DNA of 64,000 nucleotides from Burkholderia plantarii (GTDB lineage: Bacteria; Pseudomonadota; Gammaproteobacteria; Burkholderiales; Burkholderiaceae): the NCBI RefSeq assembly GCF_001411805.1, contig NZ_CP007213.1, positions 3,679,650 to 3,743,649 on the forward strand, written 5' to 3'. The notes under the pieces are model-generated. The model was not told where the DNA came from. It searched no databases and worked only from the letters and a program-made list of their open reading frames with translations. Shown here in pieces: positions 25,035 to 33,338 of the stretch. Position 1 is the stretch's first letter, and every line of letters starts with the position of its first letter. The position numbers and the translations under genes were made by a program.

Positions 25035-25342
25035 CTTGCCCCTCTCGCTGAACAAATAGACCCCCACCCGTCGCGCGCCCGGAATCTCGTGAAATCCGTT
25101 TACCGCCTGCGCGGCATCGCGTCCCGGCACCCGTTGCCAAACCCTTGTCTTGCCGATTGCGTACTGCCCTTGCTGCCTGCTGCCATCTCGTTCGCACCGG
25201 CCGCACGGTATCCGTCCGACCTTTCATTTTGTTAGTCATGCGAACGAGTCATTCCGGTCGCTCACCCTCGCCGCACCGAAATCTCGCTTCACCGCCTTAC
25301 GCCCCGGCTACCCACCCCTGCCGGCCGCATCACCTGCCTTCA
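25035..25342. other. Intergenic region upstream of the receptor gene
   Basis: These 308 bases must hold the receptor promoter if it is not read from the XRE gene. Two direct copies of AGTCAT (25234-25239 and 25247-25252, minus-strand ATGACT) sit 13 bases apart beside an AT-rich patch and are a possible binding site. No convincing -35/-10 pair or hairpin was found. Confidence 0.3.
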
Positions 25343-25918
25343 TCAAAACAATCTCGGCGTGCCCACCCAGACCACCCACGCTTCCTCGTCCGCCGCGTTG
25401 CGCCACGCGTGCGTGAGCGCCGCCTCGTAGTGCGCCGTGTCGCCGGGCTGCAGCGTCAGCGTGCGGCCGTTCAGCGTCAGCGCGATCTCGCCGCGCACCA
25501 CGTACAGGAACTGCTCGCCCGCGTCCGACGGCATCGCGGAGCCCGGCTCGCGGGCCGGCAGCTTCACCAGCACCGCGTCGAGCTGGCGGCTGCTGCCCGG
25601 GTTCGTCATGCGCGCGAACGAGTTCGCCGAATCCGCGAAGCTGAAGAACTGCAGCGTGTTCGCGCGCCTGACCGCCTTCGCCTCGCTCGGCGCCTCGACG
25701 AAGTACTGCATCGTCACGCCGAGCGCGCGGGCGATGCCGGCCAGCGAGGTCAGCGACGGCGTGGCCCGGCCGCGCTCGACCTGCGACAGGAACGGCTTCG
25801 AGATGCCCGCCGCCGCCGCGACTTCGTCGAGCGTGAGCTTCAGCCGCTGGCGCAGCGCCCGGATCCGCGCGCCGATCGCGGCCGCGGCCGACATCGTTTC
25901 ATCGCTGAACGGGCCCAT
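25343..25918 (-). CDS. XRE-family regulator with C-terminal cupin sensor domain
   Basis: A 191-residue protein. Residues 12-70 form a Cro/CI-type helix-turn-helix (RIRALRQRLKLTLDEVAAAA, then ISKPFLSQVERGRATPSL). A linker and a cupin_2 barrel (about 115-185) follow, with EQFLYVVRGEIALTLNGR and LQPGDTAHYEAALTHAWRN, where His/Glu residues could bind a metal or ligand. Such HTH-cupin proteins, for example PuuR-like ones, are ligand-responsive repressors. The gene is the last of the tonB-exb-TPR operon (25-base gap) and sits next to the receptor gene. It therefore likely controls the whole uptake locus; this is inference. Confidence 0.88.
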   Translation of the reverse strand: MGPFSDETMSAAAAIGARIRALRQRLKLTLDEVAAAAGISKPFLSQVERGRATPSLTSLAGIARALGVTMQYFVEAPSEAKAVRRANTLQFFSFADSANSFARMTNPGSSRQLDAVLVKLPAREPGSAMPSDAGEQFLYVVRGEIALTLNGRTLTLQPGDTAHYEAALTHAWRNAADEEAWVVWVGTPRLF

Positions 25919-25943
25919 GGTCGTTCGCTATCCCGTTCGTGGT

Positions 25944-27137
25944 TCATTTCGCCGCGACGAGGGTCCACAGCCGTGCGACGTCGGCCGTCCCGTCGTTCCC
26001 GTTGACGGCGCGCCAGGCCTGCACCGCGCGAGGCTTGTCGCCCGCCACGTAGTACGCCTCGCCGAGGCGCAGCTGCGCGAGGTCCGGATGCGCGAGGCCG
26101 CCCTTGGCGATCGCCTGGCGGATCTGCGCGAGACCGTCGGCGGCCTTGCCGGCGAACACCTGGTTGAGCCCCGCGTCGACCGGATCGACCGGGTTGGCCG
26201 GATCGGGCGGCGCCACCGCGCGCCTGGCGGCCAGCGCCTGCAGGCGCTTCTCGCGGTCGGCCTGCGCGTCGCGGCCAAGCACGCCGGCGGCGAAACCCTG
26301 ATCCACCACCTGCTTGCCCTCGGCCGTCGAGCCGGCCACGATCGCGAGCTGGGTCATCTCCATGTAGTCGTCGGCGCTCGCCAGGCCGCCGCTGGCGCGC
26401 CGCAGCCGGTACAGGTCGAGATCGAGCGACGACAGATAGCCGGGCCGCGTGCGGATCGCGTCGAACAGCTGGGTCTGATAAGCCGGATTCGGATGGTGCA
26501 CCACCAGCGATTCGAGCGCGGCGCGGTAGGTCGCGCCGTCACCGGCGTGCTGCGCGCAGGTGGCCAGCATCTGCAGCGACGCCTCGTCGGGCACGCGGCC
26601 CGCGCGCGTGTCGGCGTCGAGCGCGGGCTTGAGCGTCGCCACCACCGCCTTGCAGTCGTTCGACAGGTAGTACGACTGCAGCAGCAGCGTGCGCATGTCG
26701 GGATCGCTGCCGCCCGCCTTCTGGTAGCGCTGCGCGGTGCGGATCGCGAGCGGATAGTTCTTCTGCTGGAAATAGAGGCCGGCGAGCGTGGCGGCGGTGC
26801 GCTGCTCGTCGGCGGCGCTCGCGTGGCCCGAGGCCAGCACGGCCTCGTAGGCCTGCTCGGCGGTGCCCGAATCGCCAGCCGCGATCGCCGCGGCGCCGCG
26901 CATCTCGTCCACCGTCACCGCCTCGTAGGGCGTCTTGTTCGGCACCGCCTGCGCCAGCGCGATCTTGCCGAGCGCGTCGCGATACTTGTGGGCGCGATAG
27001 AGATCCTGCGCGGCCGCGAGCGGCTTCGCCACCTCGGGCCGCAGCGTGTCGGCGGCGTGCGCGAGCGGCGCGGCGCAGGCAAAAAGCATCCCCAGCGCGG
27101 CCGCGAGCGCGGCGCGCGTCATCCGTTGGTCGATCAT
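25944..27137 (-). CDS. Exported TPR-repeat protein of the TonB/Exb operon
   Basis: A 397-residue protein with a signal peptide (RAALAAALGMLFACAAPLAHA). The rest is helical TPR-like repeats, for example AAQDLYRAHKYRDALGKIAL, AGLYFQQKNYPLAIRTAQRY and LAQLRLGEAYYVAGDKPRAV. No enzyme motif is seen. A TPR protein encoded next to tonB-exbB-exbD also occurs in the TonB2 systems of Vibrio, where it supports energy transduction. A similar periplasmic scaffold role is inferred. ExbD is 16 bases upstream and the XRE gene 25 bases downstream. ATG at 27122 (residue 6) is an alternative start. Confidence 0.85.
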   Translation of the reverse strand: MIDQRMTRAALAAALGMLFACAAPLAHAADTLRPEVAKPLAAAQDLYRAHKYRDALGKIALAQAVPNKTPYEAVTVDEMRGAAAIAAGDSGTAEQAYEAVLASGHASAADEQRTAATLAGLYFQQKNYPLAIRTAQRYQKAGGSDPDMRTLLLQSYYLSNDCKAVVATLKPALDADTRAGRVPDEASLQMLATCAQHAGDGATYRAALESLVVHHPNPAYQTQLFDAIRTRPGYLSSLDLDLYRLRRASGGLASADDYMEMTQLAIVAGSTAEGKQVVDQGFAAGVLGRDAQADREKRLQALAARRAVAPPDPANPVDPVDAGLNQVFAGKAADGLAQIRQAIAKGGLAHPDLAQLRLGEAYYVAGDKPRAVQAWRAVNGNDGTADVARLWTLVAAK

Positions 27138-27153
27138 CGAAGTGCCCGGTTCG

Positions 27154-27582
27154 TTACTGCATGTACTGTTCGTTGCCGATCAGGCCGATCTTGGTGGCGC
27201 CCACGCGCTGCGCGGCGGCCAGCACGCCGGCCACGTCGCGGTACGGCACCAGCTTGTTCGGGCGCAGATGGATCTCGGGCTGCACCGGTTCGGCGGCGGC
27301 CTGCTGCAGCTTCGCCTCCAGCGCCGCGCGGTTCGGCACCGGCGCGCCGTTCCAGGTGGTGGTGCCGTCGAAGTCGATGTCGATCTGCACGATCTCCGGC
27401 GGCGTGGGCGGCGGCGGCGGATTGCCCACCGGCAGGTCCATCTTCACCGAGTGCATCTGGATCGGGATGGTGATGATCAGCATGATCAGCAGCACCAGCA
27501 TCACGTCGATCAGCGGCGTGGTGTTGATGTCGACCATCACCTCCGGCTCGCCGCCGCTGCGCGAGGACACGTTCATACCCAT
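27154..27582 (-). CDS. exbD: ExbD/TolR-family biopolymer transport protein (second copy)
   Basis: A 142-residue protein with one membrane helix. The key stretch is DINTTPLIDVMLVLLIMLII, where the membrane Asp (PLIDVML) carries protons with ExbB. The periplasmic domain ends with RVGATKIGLIGNEQYM. GGAG precedes the ATG by six bases. It differs from the upstream ExbD in its longer Pro-rich linker (NPPPPPTPPE) and may form a heteromeric ExbD pair, as the exbD1/exbD2 pair of Xanthomonas does. Confidence 0.92.
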   Translation of the reverse strand: MGMNVSSRSGGEPEVMVDINTTPLIDVMLVLLIMLIITIPIQMHSVKMDLPVGNPPPPPTPPEIVQIDIDFDGTTTWNGAPVPNRAALEAKLQQAAAEPVQPEIHLRPNKLVPYRDVAGVLAAAQRVGATKIGLIGNEQYMQ

Positions 27583-27598
27583 AGTCGGCTCCCTGGCC

Positions 27599-28021
27599 TT
27601 AACCGCCGCGCGCCGGCGGCTCGGTGATGAAGGACACCTTGACGATGCCCGCCCGCTCGCAGTCGGTGATCAGGCGCCCGATGAACTCGTAGCGCGTGTC
27701 CTGGTCGCCGCGCACGTGGACGTCCGGCTGCGGCGTCATCTGCGAGACCGCCTTCAGCTTGGCGAGCAGCGTCGGCCCGTCCACCAGCTGCTCGCCCCAG
27801 AAGTACTGGCCCTCGCGGTTCACCGCGAGTTCGATGCTCTTGGGCGTGGTCTGCAGCGGTTGCACGGCTTCCTTCGGCAGTTGCAGCGGAATCGTGTGCG
27901 TGACGACCGGGATCGTGATCAGGAAGATGATCAGCAGCACCAGCATCACGTCGACGAGCGGCGTGGTGTTGATCGCGGAGATCACCTCGTCGTCGTCTTC
28001 CTGCCCGACACTCATGGCCAT
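27599..28021 (-). CDS. exbD: ExbD/TolR-family biopolymer transport protein (first copy)
   Basis: A 140-residue ExbD with an acidic N-terminus (GQEDDDEV), one membrane helix holding the proton-carrying Asp in TTPLVDVMLVLLIIFLI, and a periplasmic domain with VHVRGDQDTRYEFIGRLITD. GGAGG lies six bases before the ATG at 28021. It lies 13 bases after exbB and 16 before the second exbD, clearly one transcript. It works with ExbB to convert proton flow into movement of TonB. Confidence 0.92.
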   Translation of the reverse strand: MAMSVGQEDDDEVISAINTTPLVDVMLVLLIIFLITIPVVTHTIPLQLPKEAVQPLQTTPKSIELAVNREGQYFWGEQLVDGPTLLAKLKAVSQMTPQPDVHVRGDQDTRYEFIGRLITDCERAGIVKVSFITEPPARGG

Positions 28022-28034
28022 GGCGTGCCTCCGC

Positions 28035-28946
28035 TCAGCGGCCGAGCGTGGCGGCCGGCGCGCCGGCCACGCGGGCGCGCTTGCCGCCCGCCAGCACCAC
28101 GGTGTGCAGTTGCGCGCCGAAGTTGCGCACGCGCTCCATCACGGTCTTGTTGCGGCGAACCAGGAAGTTGTAGCCGAGCACCGCCGGCACCGCCACGGCC
28201 AGGCCGATGGCCGTCATGATCAGCGCCTCGCCCACCGGGCCGGCCACCTTGTCGATCGAGGCCTGGCCCGCGATGCCGATCGCGGTCAGCGCGTGATAGA
28301 TGCCCCAGACGGTGCCGAACAGGCCGACGAACGGCGCCGTGGAGCCGACCGTGCCGAGGAACGCGAGGCCGTCCTGCAGGCGGTTCGAGACGTTGGTGAT
28401 GCCGCGCTCGACCGACGCGTCGATCCAGGTGTTGCGGTCCACCGCCTCCAGCAGCGCCTCCTGGTGATGCTCGCCCGCCTCGATCGCGGTTTCGGTCAGG
28501 AAGCGGAACGGCGAGGCCTCGTCGAGCAGCTTGACGCCCTCGCTCAGCGACGGCGCGGTCCACAGCTGCTGGTCGGCGTGCTTGGCCCGGCGGTTCGCGC
28601 GCATCTGCTCGAGGAACTTGGTGATCATGATGTACCAGCTGCCCATCGACATGATCACCAGCAGCACCAGCACGAAGCGCGCGACGAAGTCGCCGCCCTT
28701 CCAGAGCGCGCCGAGCCCGTAGGGGTTGGCCACCGCCTCGGTGGCGGCCGGCATCGGCGGCGGCACCGCGTCGGTGGCGGCGGGCGCGGCCTGCACGGCG
28801 GCGGGCGCCGAGCCGGCGGCCGCGTCGCTCGACTGCGCGAACGCGCTTTGCGGCGCGAGCAACGCCACGGGGGCCACCGATACGGCCACGCCGGTGGCGG
28901 AAATCATCATGCTTGCCGCGAGCGCGGCGATCGAACGCTTGGCCAT
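28035..28946 (-). CDS. exbB: ExbB/TolQ-family proton channel protein
   Basis: A 303-residue MotA/TolQ/ExbB protein. The ATG at 28946 follows AGGAG by six bases, better than an upstream TTG. An N-terminal signal-like segment (about 1-37) and an Ala/Pro-rich periplasmic linker precede the three-helix core, as in ExbB proteins with extended N-termini. Conserved blocks are GITNVSNRLQDGLAFLGTVG, TAPFVGLFGTVWGIYHAL and EALIMTAIGLAVAVPAVLGYN. It forms the pentameric stator around ExbD for TonB. It lies 95 bases after tonB. Confidence 0.93.
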   Translation of the reverse strand: MAKRSIAALAASMMISATGVAVSVAPVALLAPQSAFAQSSDAAAGSAPAAVQAAPAATDAVPPPMPAATEAVANPYGLGALWKGGDFVARFVLVLLVIMSMGSWYIMITKFLEQMRANRRAKHADQQLWTAPSLSEGVKLLDEASPFRFLTETAIEAGEHHQEALLEAVDRNTWIDASVERGITNVSNRLQDGLAFLGTVGSTAPFVGLFGTVWGIYHALTAIGIAGQASIDKVAGPVGEALIMTAIGLAVAVPAVLGYNFLVRRNKTVMERVRNFGAQLHTVVLAGGKRARVAGAPAATLGR

Positions 28947-29041
28947 ACCCAACTCCTATTCTTTCGTTGTACTGACGAAGGCCTGTCATGCTTCGCCGCC
29001 TGGCGCCGGCACTGCCGGCGCCCGATCCAGATTGAGGGAAT

Positions 29042-29743
29042 TCAGTTCAGATTGAAGGAGAACGGAACCTGTACGCGCACCGGTTGCCCCTGCGCCACGC
29101 ACTTGAACTGCTTGACCGCATTGAACGCTGCACGGTCGAGATCCGAGTCGGCCGACTGCGCGACGCGCTCGTTGGTGATCTTGCCGTCCGCATCGACGGT
29201 GAATTCGATCAGCACGTCGCCCGTGATGTTGTTTTCCTGCGCTTCCTTCGGATAGCGGATCGAGCCGCGGATCTGATCCGAATTCGGGCACACCACGCCG
29301 ACTTCATGGCTCACCGGCTTCGGGGCCGGCGCGGGCGGCGCGACCACCGGCGGCGCCGTGACGGGCGCGGACACCACCGGCGCGGCCTGATGCACGATCG
29401 GCGTCTGCGGCGGCGCCTGCACCGGCACCTCGGGCGGCGGCACGAACGGCGGCGGCGGCGGCGCGAACTTCGGCGGCGGCAGCTTGACGGTGGGCATCGG
29501 CGGCGGCGGCGGCGGCTTGACCGGCTCGATGATGCGGGTTTCGATGGGGTGCTGGATCACCTGCACGACCTTGGTCGCGAGGCCGTTGAGCAGCGCGTAG
29601 ATCAGCACCACGTGCAGCAGCAGCACGACGGCGATGCCGGCGTAGCGGCGCACCGGCTGCTTGCGTGTTGCCTCGTACTGGCGGGGACGGCCGAGTTGCG
29701 CCAGACCGCTGTTCGACGTGGCGAGGCCCTCTTCAATCTTCAT
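29042..29743 (-). CDS. tonB: TonB energy-transducer protein
   Basis: A 233-residue protein. I took the ATG at 29743; an in-frame TTG six bases earlier is possible. A short cytoplasmic part is followed by a membrane helix (about 36-53, IAVVLLLHVVLIYALL, with the conserved His for contact with ExbB). A long Pro-rich periplasm-spanning segment (about 70-150) and a C-terminal TonB domain follow, with IRYPKEAQENNITGDVLIEF and VDADGKITNERVAQSA. It links the Exb motor to the TonB box of outer-membrane receptors. As first gene of the operon it probably serves the receptor at 22269, though wider use cannot be excluded. Confidence 0.93.
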   Translation of the reverse strand: MKIEEGLATSNSGLAQLGRPRQYEATRKQPVRRYAGIAVVLLLHVVLIYALLNGLATKVVQVIQHPIETRIIEPVKPPPPPPMPTVKLPPPKFAPPPPPFVPPPEVPVQAPPQTPIVHQAAPVVSAPVTAPPVVAPPAPAPKPVSHEVGVVCPNSDQIRGSIRYPKEAQENNITGDVLIEFTVDADGKITNERVAQSADSDLDRAAFNAVKQFKCVAQGQPVRVQVPFSFNLN

Positions 29744-30671
29744 TGTCAAATCTATCCCCCCGGGCGGGATTCACCCGGTAACCGGCCGCCTCCGGATCGG
29801 AAGCCGCCGACGTCTCGTAACCGGGACGACCCGGTGCCGCGCCAACCCGACCCGGTTTCCGTTCGGATTCCGAATCGATAGCGCCGCTGCCCGCCGCCCG
29901 AATGACCAAATTGCCAGACCGCCATGTTTTTCGTCCGCCGCGCACCGGTCTCGACGTCATGACGGATCGTCGTCGCGGCGCGCGTTCCGGCGGTGATCGA
30001 CCTGCCGGGACCTCGCCGCCGGTTTGCTGCGTGACTTGGGTGCAGAAGATATCAAGGAAAAAAAACACCCGTCAAACTTTATTTGATGCGCTCACACTAA
30101 ATTTCGAGGGATTATTCCAATTTCAGGCCGACTCCCCGCTCGGCCTTTATTTACAAGGGGTTTACGAAGTTCTCCAACGCATCTGTAAACTACATTACAA
30201 GCCATTTTTTGGTGAAAAAGTTATGCACGATAATCGTGCGATGCACCAATTTGAGTTGCATTCCATCAGTGCAATGGGCTCCGGTCAATAAAGTGATTGG
30301 CTTGCCGTTCTGACTTGCATTGGAATTTGTTTATTCCTTCGGACGAGAATTCGACATGACGTTTCGGCATGAAGGCGTGCTGCGGCGGGCGGGCATTTCG
30401 GGCCGCCGGCTTCGCGCCTCGTTTCGTTCGTCATCCCTATCATTTCGATGGACCATCTTCGTCCGACACGCAAAACGAATAGGAAGAACTCCTGATCAAG
30501 TCCCATGACCCGAAGGTCGCCAGCATCGGCGCCGGCCCGCCGCGATGACGCCCGGCCGCGTCGCGGCGCGCGCCCGGGTCATCCGTGCGCCGCCGCCCGG
30601 TGGCATAATCGGCTGGCCCCGACTCCCCGCTGCATGTCGCGTGCCCAGGCGCGCCGGCATGCGCCGCCACG
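29744..30671. other. Long AT-rich intergenic region
   Basis: About 930 bases lie between the divergent tonB operon and the signalling operon. The part from about 30045 to 30330 is far more AT-rich than its surroundings and is free of plausible genes; short open frames there have poor codon use. It contains the palindrome at 30225-30239, GTTTAC/GTAAAC arms around 30170-30190, and TGCA words repeated at 30224, 30242, 30257, 30270 and 30316. It presumably holds promoters for both operons and possibly a long leader or small RNA. Confidence 0.5.
30225..30239. promoter_or_regulatory. Perfect palindrome, candidate operator
   Basis: GCACGAT and ATCGTGC flank one central A. It sits in the AT-rich stretch between two divergent operons, extended by T and G to TGCACG on the left side. 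The form fits a dimeric regulator site. It is somewhat like an NtrC half-site pattern but does not match it well. Confidence 0.45.
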
Positions 30672-32501
30672 ATGACCGATCCGATCACGCTCACCGCACC
30701 CGACAATCCGCTGCACGTGCTCGTCGTCGACGACATCGGCGCGAGCCGCGCGGAAACCGCCTCGCAGGTCCGCGCCGCCGGCCACCACGTGATCGAGGCC
30801 GACAGCGGCCGCGCCGCGCTCGCCGTGGTCGAGGCCACCGCCGTCGATCTCGTGCTGCTCGACCTGCTGATGCCCGACATGGACGGCTTCGAGGCCACGC
30901 GCCGCCTGCGCGCGAGCCACGAGCGCGCCTGGCTGCCGATCGTCGTGATGTCTTCGCTGCACGGCGCCGAGCATTTCGTGCGCGCGGTGGAGGAAGGCGC
31001 CGACGACTACCTCGTCAAGCCCGTGGACGGCGCGCTGCTGGCCGCGAAGATCCGCAACATCGGCCACGTGCTCGACCTGCAGTCGCGCGTGGCCAATCTC
31101 GCGGCGCACAATCGCGAACTGTTCGACCATGTCGGCGACGCGGTGCTGACGATCGAGGACGGCACGCGCATCTGCGACGCGAACGCGGCCGGCTACGCGC
31201 TGCTCGGGCTCGACGCGCTGCCCGACGACGGCGCGCCGCTCGACGCGCTGCTGCCCGCCGAGCTGGCCGAGCGGCTGCGCGCCGACACGCCGCCTGCCGC
31301 CTGCCAGGCGCTGGTGCGCGGCCCGTCGGGCGACACCTTCCCGGCCGACATCCGCATCAGCCGCTGGCGCACCAGCGCGCACCCGCGCGTGTCGCTGGTG
31401 ATCCGCGATCTCACCGAGCAGCGCCGGCTCGACCGCCTCAAGGACGATTTCCTCAGCACCGTCAGCCACGAGCTGCGCACCCCGCTGACCTCGGTGAAGG
31501 GCGCCGTGGACCTGCTCGCGGGCGGCGCGGCCGGCGTGCTGCCGGCGCCCGCGCAGAAACTGGTCGACATCGCGCGGCGCAACGGCGAGCGCCTCGGCCG
31601 GCTGATCGACGACGTGCTCGACGTCGCCAAGCTCGAAGCCGACCGCATGACGCTGCAGCGCCGCGCCTGCGCGCTCGACGGGCTCGTCGACGAGGCGCTC
31701 GCGGCCAACCTCGACTACGCGCGACGCGTGGGCGTCCACCTCGCCCGCGTGGGCGCGCGCTTCGACTGCGAGGTGTGGGTCGATCCCGACCGCTTCCTGC
31801 AGGTGATGGCGAACCTGCTGTCGAACGCGATCAAGAACTCGCCGGCCGGCAGCACCGTGGAGATCCGCGGCACGCGCGACGGCGTGCGCGCGCGCATCGC
31901 CGTGCGCGATCACGGCGGCGGCATCCCCGAGGCGTTCCGCGCGCGCATCTTCGAGAAGTTCTCGCAGGCCGACGAGCGCGACCGCCGCGTCGGCACCGGC
32001 ACCGGGCTCGGCCTGCACATCACGCAGGTGCTGGTCGAGCGCATGCACGGCATGGTCGGGGTGGTGTCCACGCCGGGCCACGGCGCCGAGTTCCGCGTCG
32101 ACCTGCCGACCGGCGACGCCGCCGCGGTGCTGCCGCCCGCGCGGCCCACCGCGTTCGTGATCGATCCCGACGCGGCGGCGCGCGCGCGGATCACCGCCGC
32201 GCTCGCGCCCCGATTCGCGACGCTCGCCGCGGCCGACCCCGAGGCGCTCGCCGCCGCCGCGATCACCGCGCCGGCGCTGGTGGTGGCCGATCCGTCGCGC
32301 GGGCGCGACGCGCCCGAGGCGGTGGCGCGCCGGCTGCGAGAAATCGCCGGCCCCGCGCCGATCCTGCTCTACACTGACGACGTCTCGGCCGCCGCCACGG
32401 CGATCGCGGCCGACCGGCTGCCCAAGCGCGGCACCGACGACGATGCGTTGCTGCGTGCCGCGCGGCGCATCGCCCATCCCGACGGAGGACCCCATCGATG
32501 A
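30672..32501 (+). CDS. Hybrid sensor kinase: REC-PAS-HisKA-HATPase-degenerate REC
   Basis: A 609-residue cytoplasmic protein without membrane segments. The N-terminal receiver has Asp20/Asp21 and phospho-acceptor Asp64 (VLLDLLMPDMDG), with Lys in YLVKPVDG. A PAS domain (about 135-245) follows. The kinase core has FLSTVSHELRTPLTS (phospho-His), ANLLSNAIKNS (N box), DHGGGIPEAF and GTGTGLGLHI. The last ~110 residues resemble a receiver but are degenerate (FVIDPDAAARA, LVVADPSRG). It probably receives a phosphoryl group on its first REC from another kinase. It is the first gene of the operon; its stop overlaps the next ATG by four bases. Confidence 0.88.
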   Translation: MTDPITLTAPDNPLHVLVVDDIGASRAETASQVRAAGHHVIEADSGRAALAVVEATAVDLVLLDLLMPDMDGFEATRRLRASHERAWLPIVVMSSLHGAEHFVRAVEEGADDYLVKPVDGALLAAKIRNIGHVLDLQSRVANLAAHNRELFDHVGDAVLTIEDGTRICDANAAGYALLGLDALPDDGAPLDALLPAELAERLRADTPPAACQALVRGPSGDTFPADIRISRWRTSAHPRVSLVIRDLTEQRRLDRLKDDFLSTVSHELRTPLTSVKGAVDLLAGGAAGVLPAPAQKLVDIARRNGERLGRLIDDVLDVAKLEADRMTLQRRACALDGLVDEALAANLDYARRVGVHLARVGARFDCEVWVDPDRFLQVMANLLSNAIKNSPAGSTVEIRGTRDGVRARIAVRDHGGGIPEAFRARIFEKFSQADERDRRVGTGTGLGLHITQVLVERMHGMVGVVSTPGHGAEFRVDLPTGDAAAVLPPARPTAFVIDPDAAARARITAALAPRFATLAAADPEALAAAAITAPALVVADPSRGRDAPEAVARRLREIAGPAPILLYTDDVSAAATAIAADRLPKRGTDDDALLRAARRIAHPDGGPHR

Positions 32502-32908
32502 GCACCACGCTGCACAGGGTGCTGTGCGCCGAGGATGACCCGGACATTCGGGCGATCCTCGAATTCAGCCTCGGCATCGTCGGCGGCTACGACGTCCGGC
32601 TCTGCCCGGACGGCACCGACGCGCTGGCCGAGGCCGACGCGTTCGCGCCGGACCTGATCCTGCTCGACGTGATGATGCCGACGCTGAGCGGCCCGGACAC
32701 GATGCGCGCGCTGCGCGAGAAGCCGGCGCTGCGCGACACGCCGATCGTGCTGATGTCGGCGCGCGCGCTGCCCGACGAGATCGAGGCGCTGCTCGAGCAC
32801 GGCGCCACCGGCGTGATCGTCAAGCCGTTCGATCCGATGACGCTGCCCGAACATCTGAAGATTTACTGGGACTACGCCCGTGATAAACGCGCCGGACTCT
32901 CCTCCTGA
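32498..32908 (+). CDS. Single-domain response regulator
   Basis: A 136-residue CheY-like receiver with no output domain. The acidic pocket CAEDDPD, the phospho-acceptor Asp in DLILLDVMMPTLSG, and the Lys in VIVKPFDP are all present. The ATG overlaps the hybrid kinase stop, so the kinase is its likely phosphodonor. It may act as a phosphate shuttle to the Hpt protein encoded next, which begins within its last codons. Confidence 0.9.
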   Translation: MSTTLHRVLCAEDDPDIRAILEFSLGIVGGYDVRLCPDGTDALAEADAFAPDLILLDVMMPTLSGPDTMRALREKPALRDTPIVLMSARALPDEIEALLEHGATGVIVKPFDPMTLPEHLKIYWDYARDKRAGLSS

Positions 32909-33260
32909 CTTCGAACGCCAGCTCGCGGCGCTGCGCGCGCGTTTCACCGCCGGGCTCGCCGCGCGGCGCGACGAACTCGACGCCGCCTGGACCGAATGGA
33001 ACGCGCTGGCGGGCACGCCCGATGCTGATCGGCCGCGCGCGGTGCTGGGCATCGCGCTGCACCGGCTGGCGGGCGCCGCGCTGTCCTACGGCTACGAGAC
33101 GCTCGGCCAGGAATCGCGCGTGCTGGAGGCCCGCGTGACCGCGGACGGCGCGCAGCCGGGCGGCCTGGCCGTGCCGTTCGCCGCGATCGTCGGCGGCATC
33201 AACGAAGCGCTCGCCGCGGCCGCGGGCGCCCGGCCCGAGCCGCCGCCCGCGGCCCAGTAG
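32880..33260 (+). CDS. Hpt-domain phosphotransfer protein
   Basis: A 126-residue helical protein. It starts with GTG at 32880 and overlaps the response regulator gene by 29 bases. The segment ALHRLAGAALSYG with His61 fits the histidine phosphotransfer consensus H-x-L-x-G-x5-G, where His accepts phosphate from a receiver Asp. Identification rests on this motif, the length and the position between receiver and STAS genes. The Ala/Pro-rich C-terminus (EPPPAAQ) is likely disordered. Confidence 0.75.
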   Translation: MINAPDSPPDFERQLAALRARFTAGLAARRDELDAAWTEWNALAGTPDADRPRAVLGIALHRLAGAALSYGYETLGQESRVLEARVTADGAQPGGLAVPFAAIVGGINEALAAAAGARPEPPPAAQ

Positions 33261-33338
33261 CCGGCTCGCGCCGCTGACCGGGCGCGCCGCCGGCCCCGGG
33301 GCCCTCCCCTGGCCGCGCGCGTCCTTTGAGGACATCCC

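Noticed and set aside
30221..30260. NtrC-type enhancer built from TGCAC words
   Set aside because: The dyad does not match the TGCACC-N5-GGTGCA form well enough, and no nitrogen gene is near.
29902..30291. A 129-codon open frame in the AT-rich region
   Set aside because: Composition changes abruptly in the middle, there is no ribosome-binding site and no recognisable motif; it looks like chance.
30299..30320. Possible sigma-54 promoter (TTGGC followed by TTGCA)
   Set aside because: The GG to GC spacing is wrong for the -24/-12 elements.
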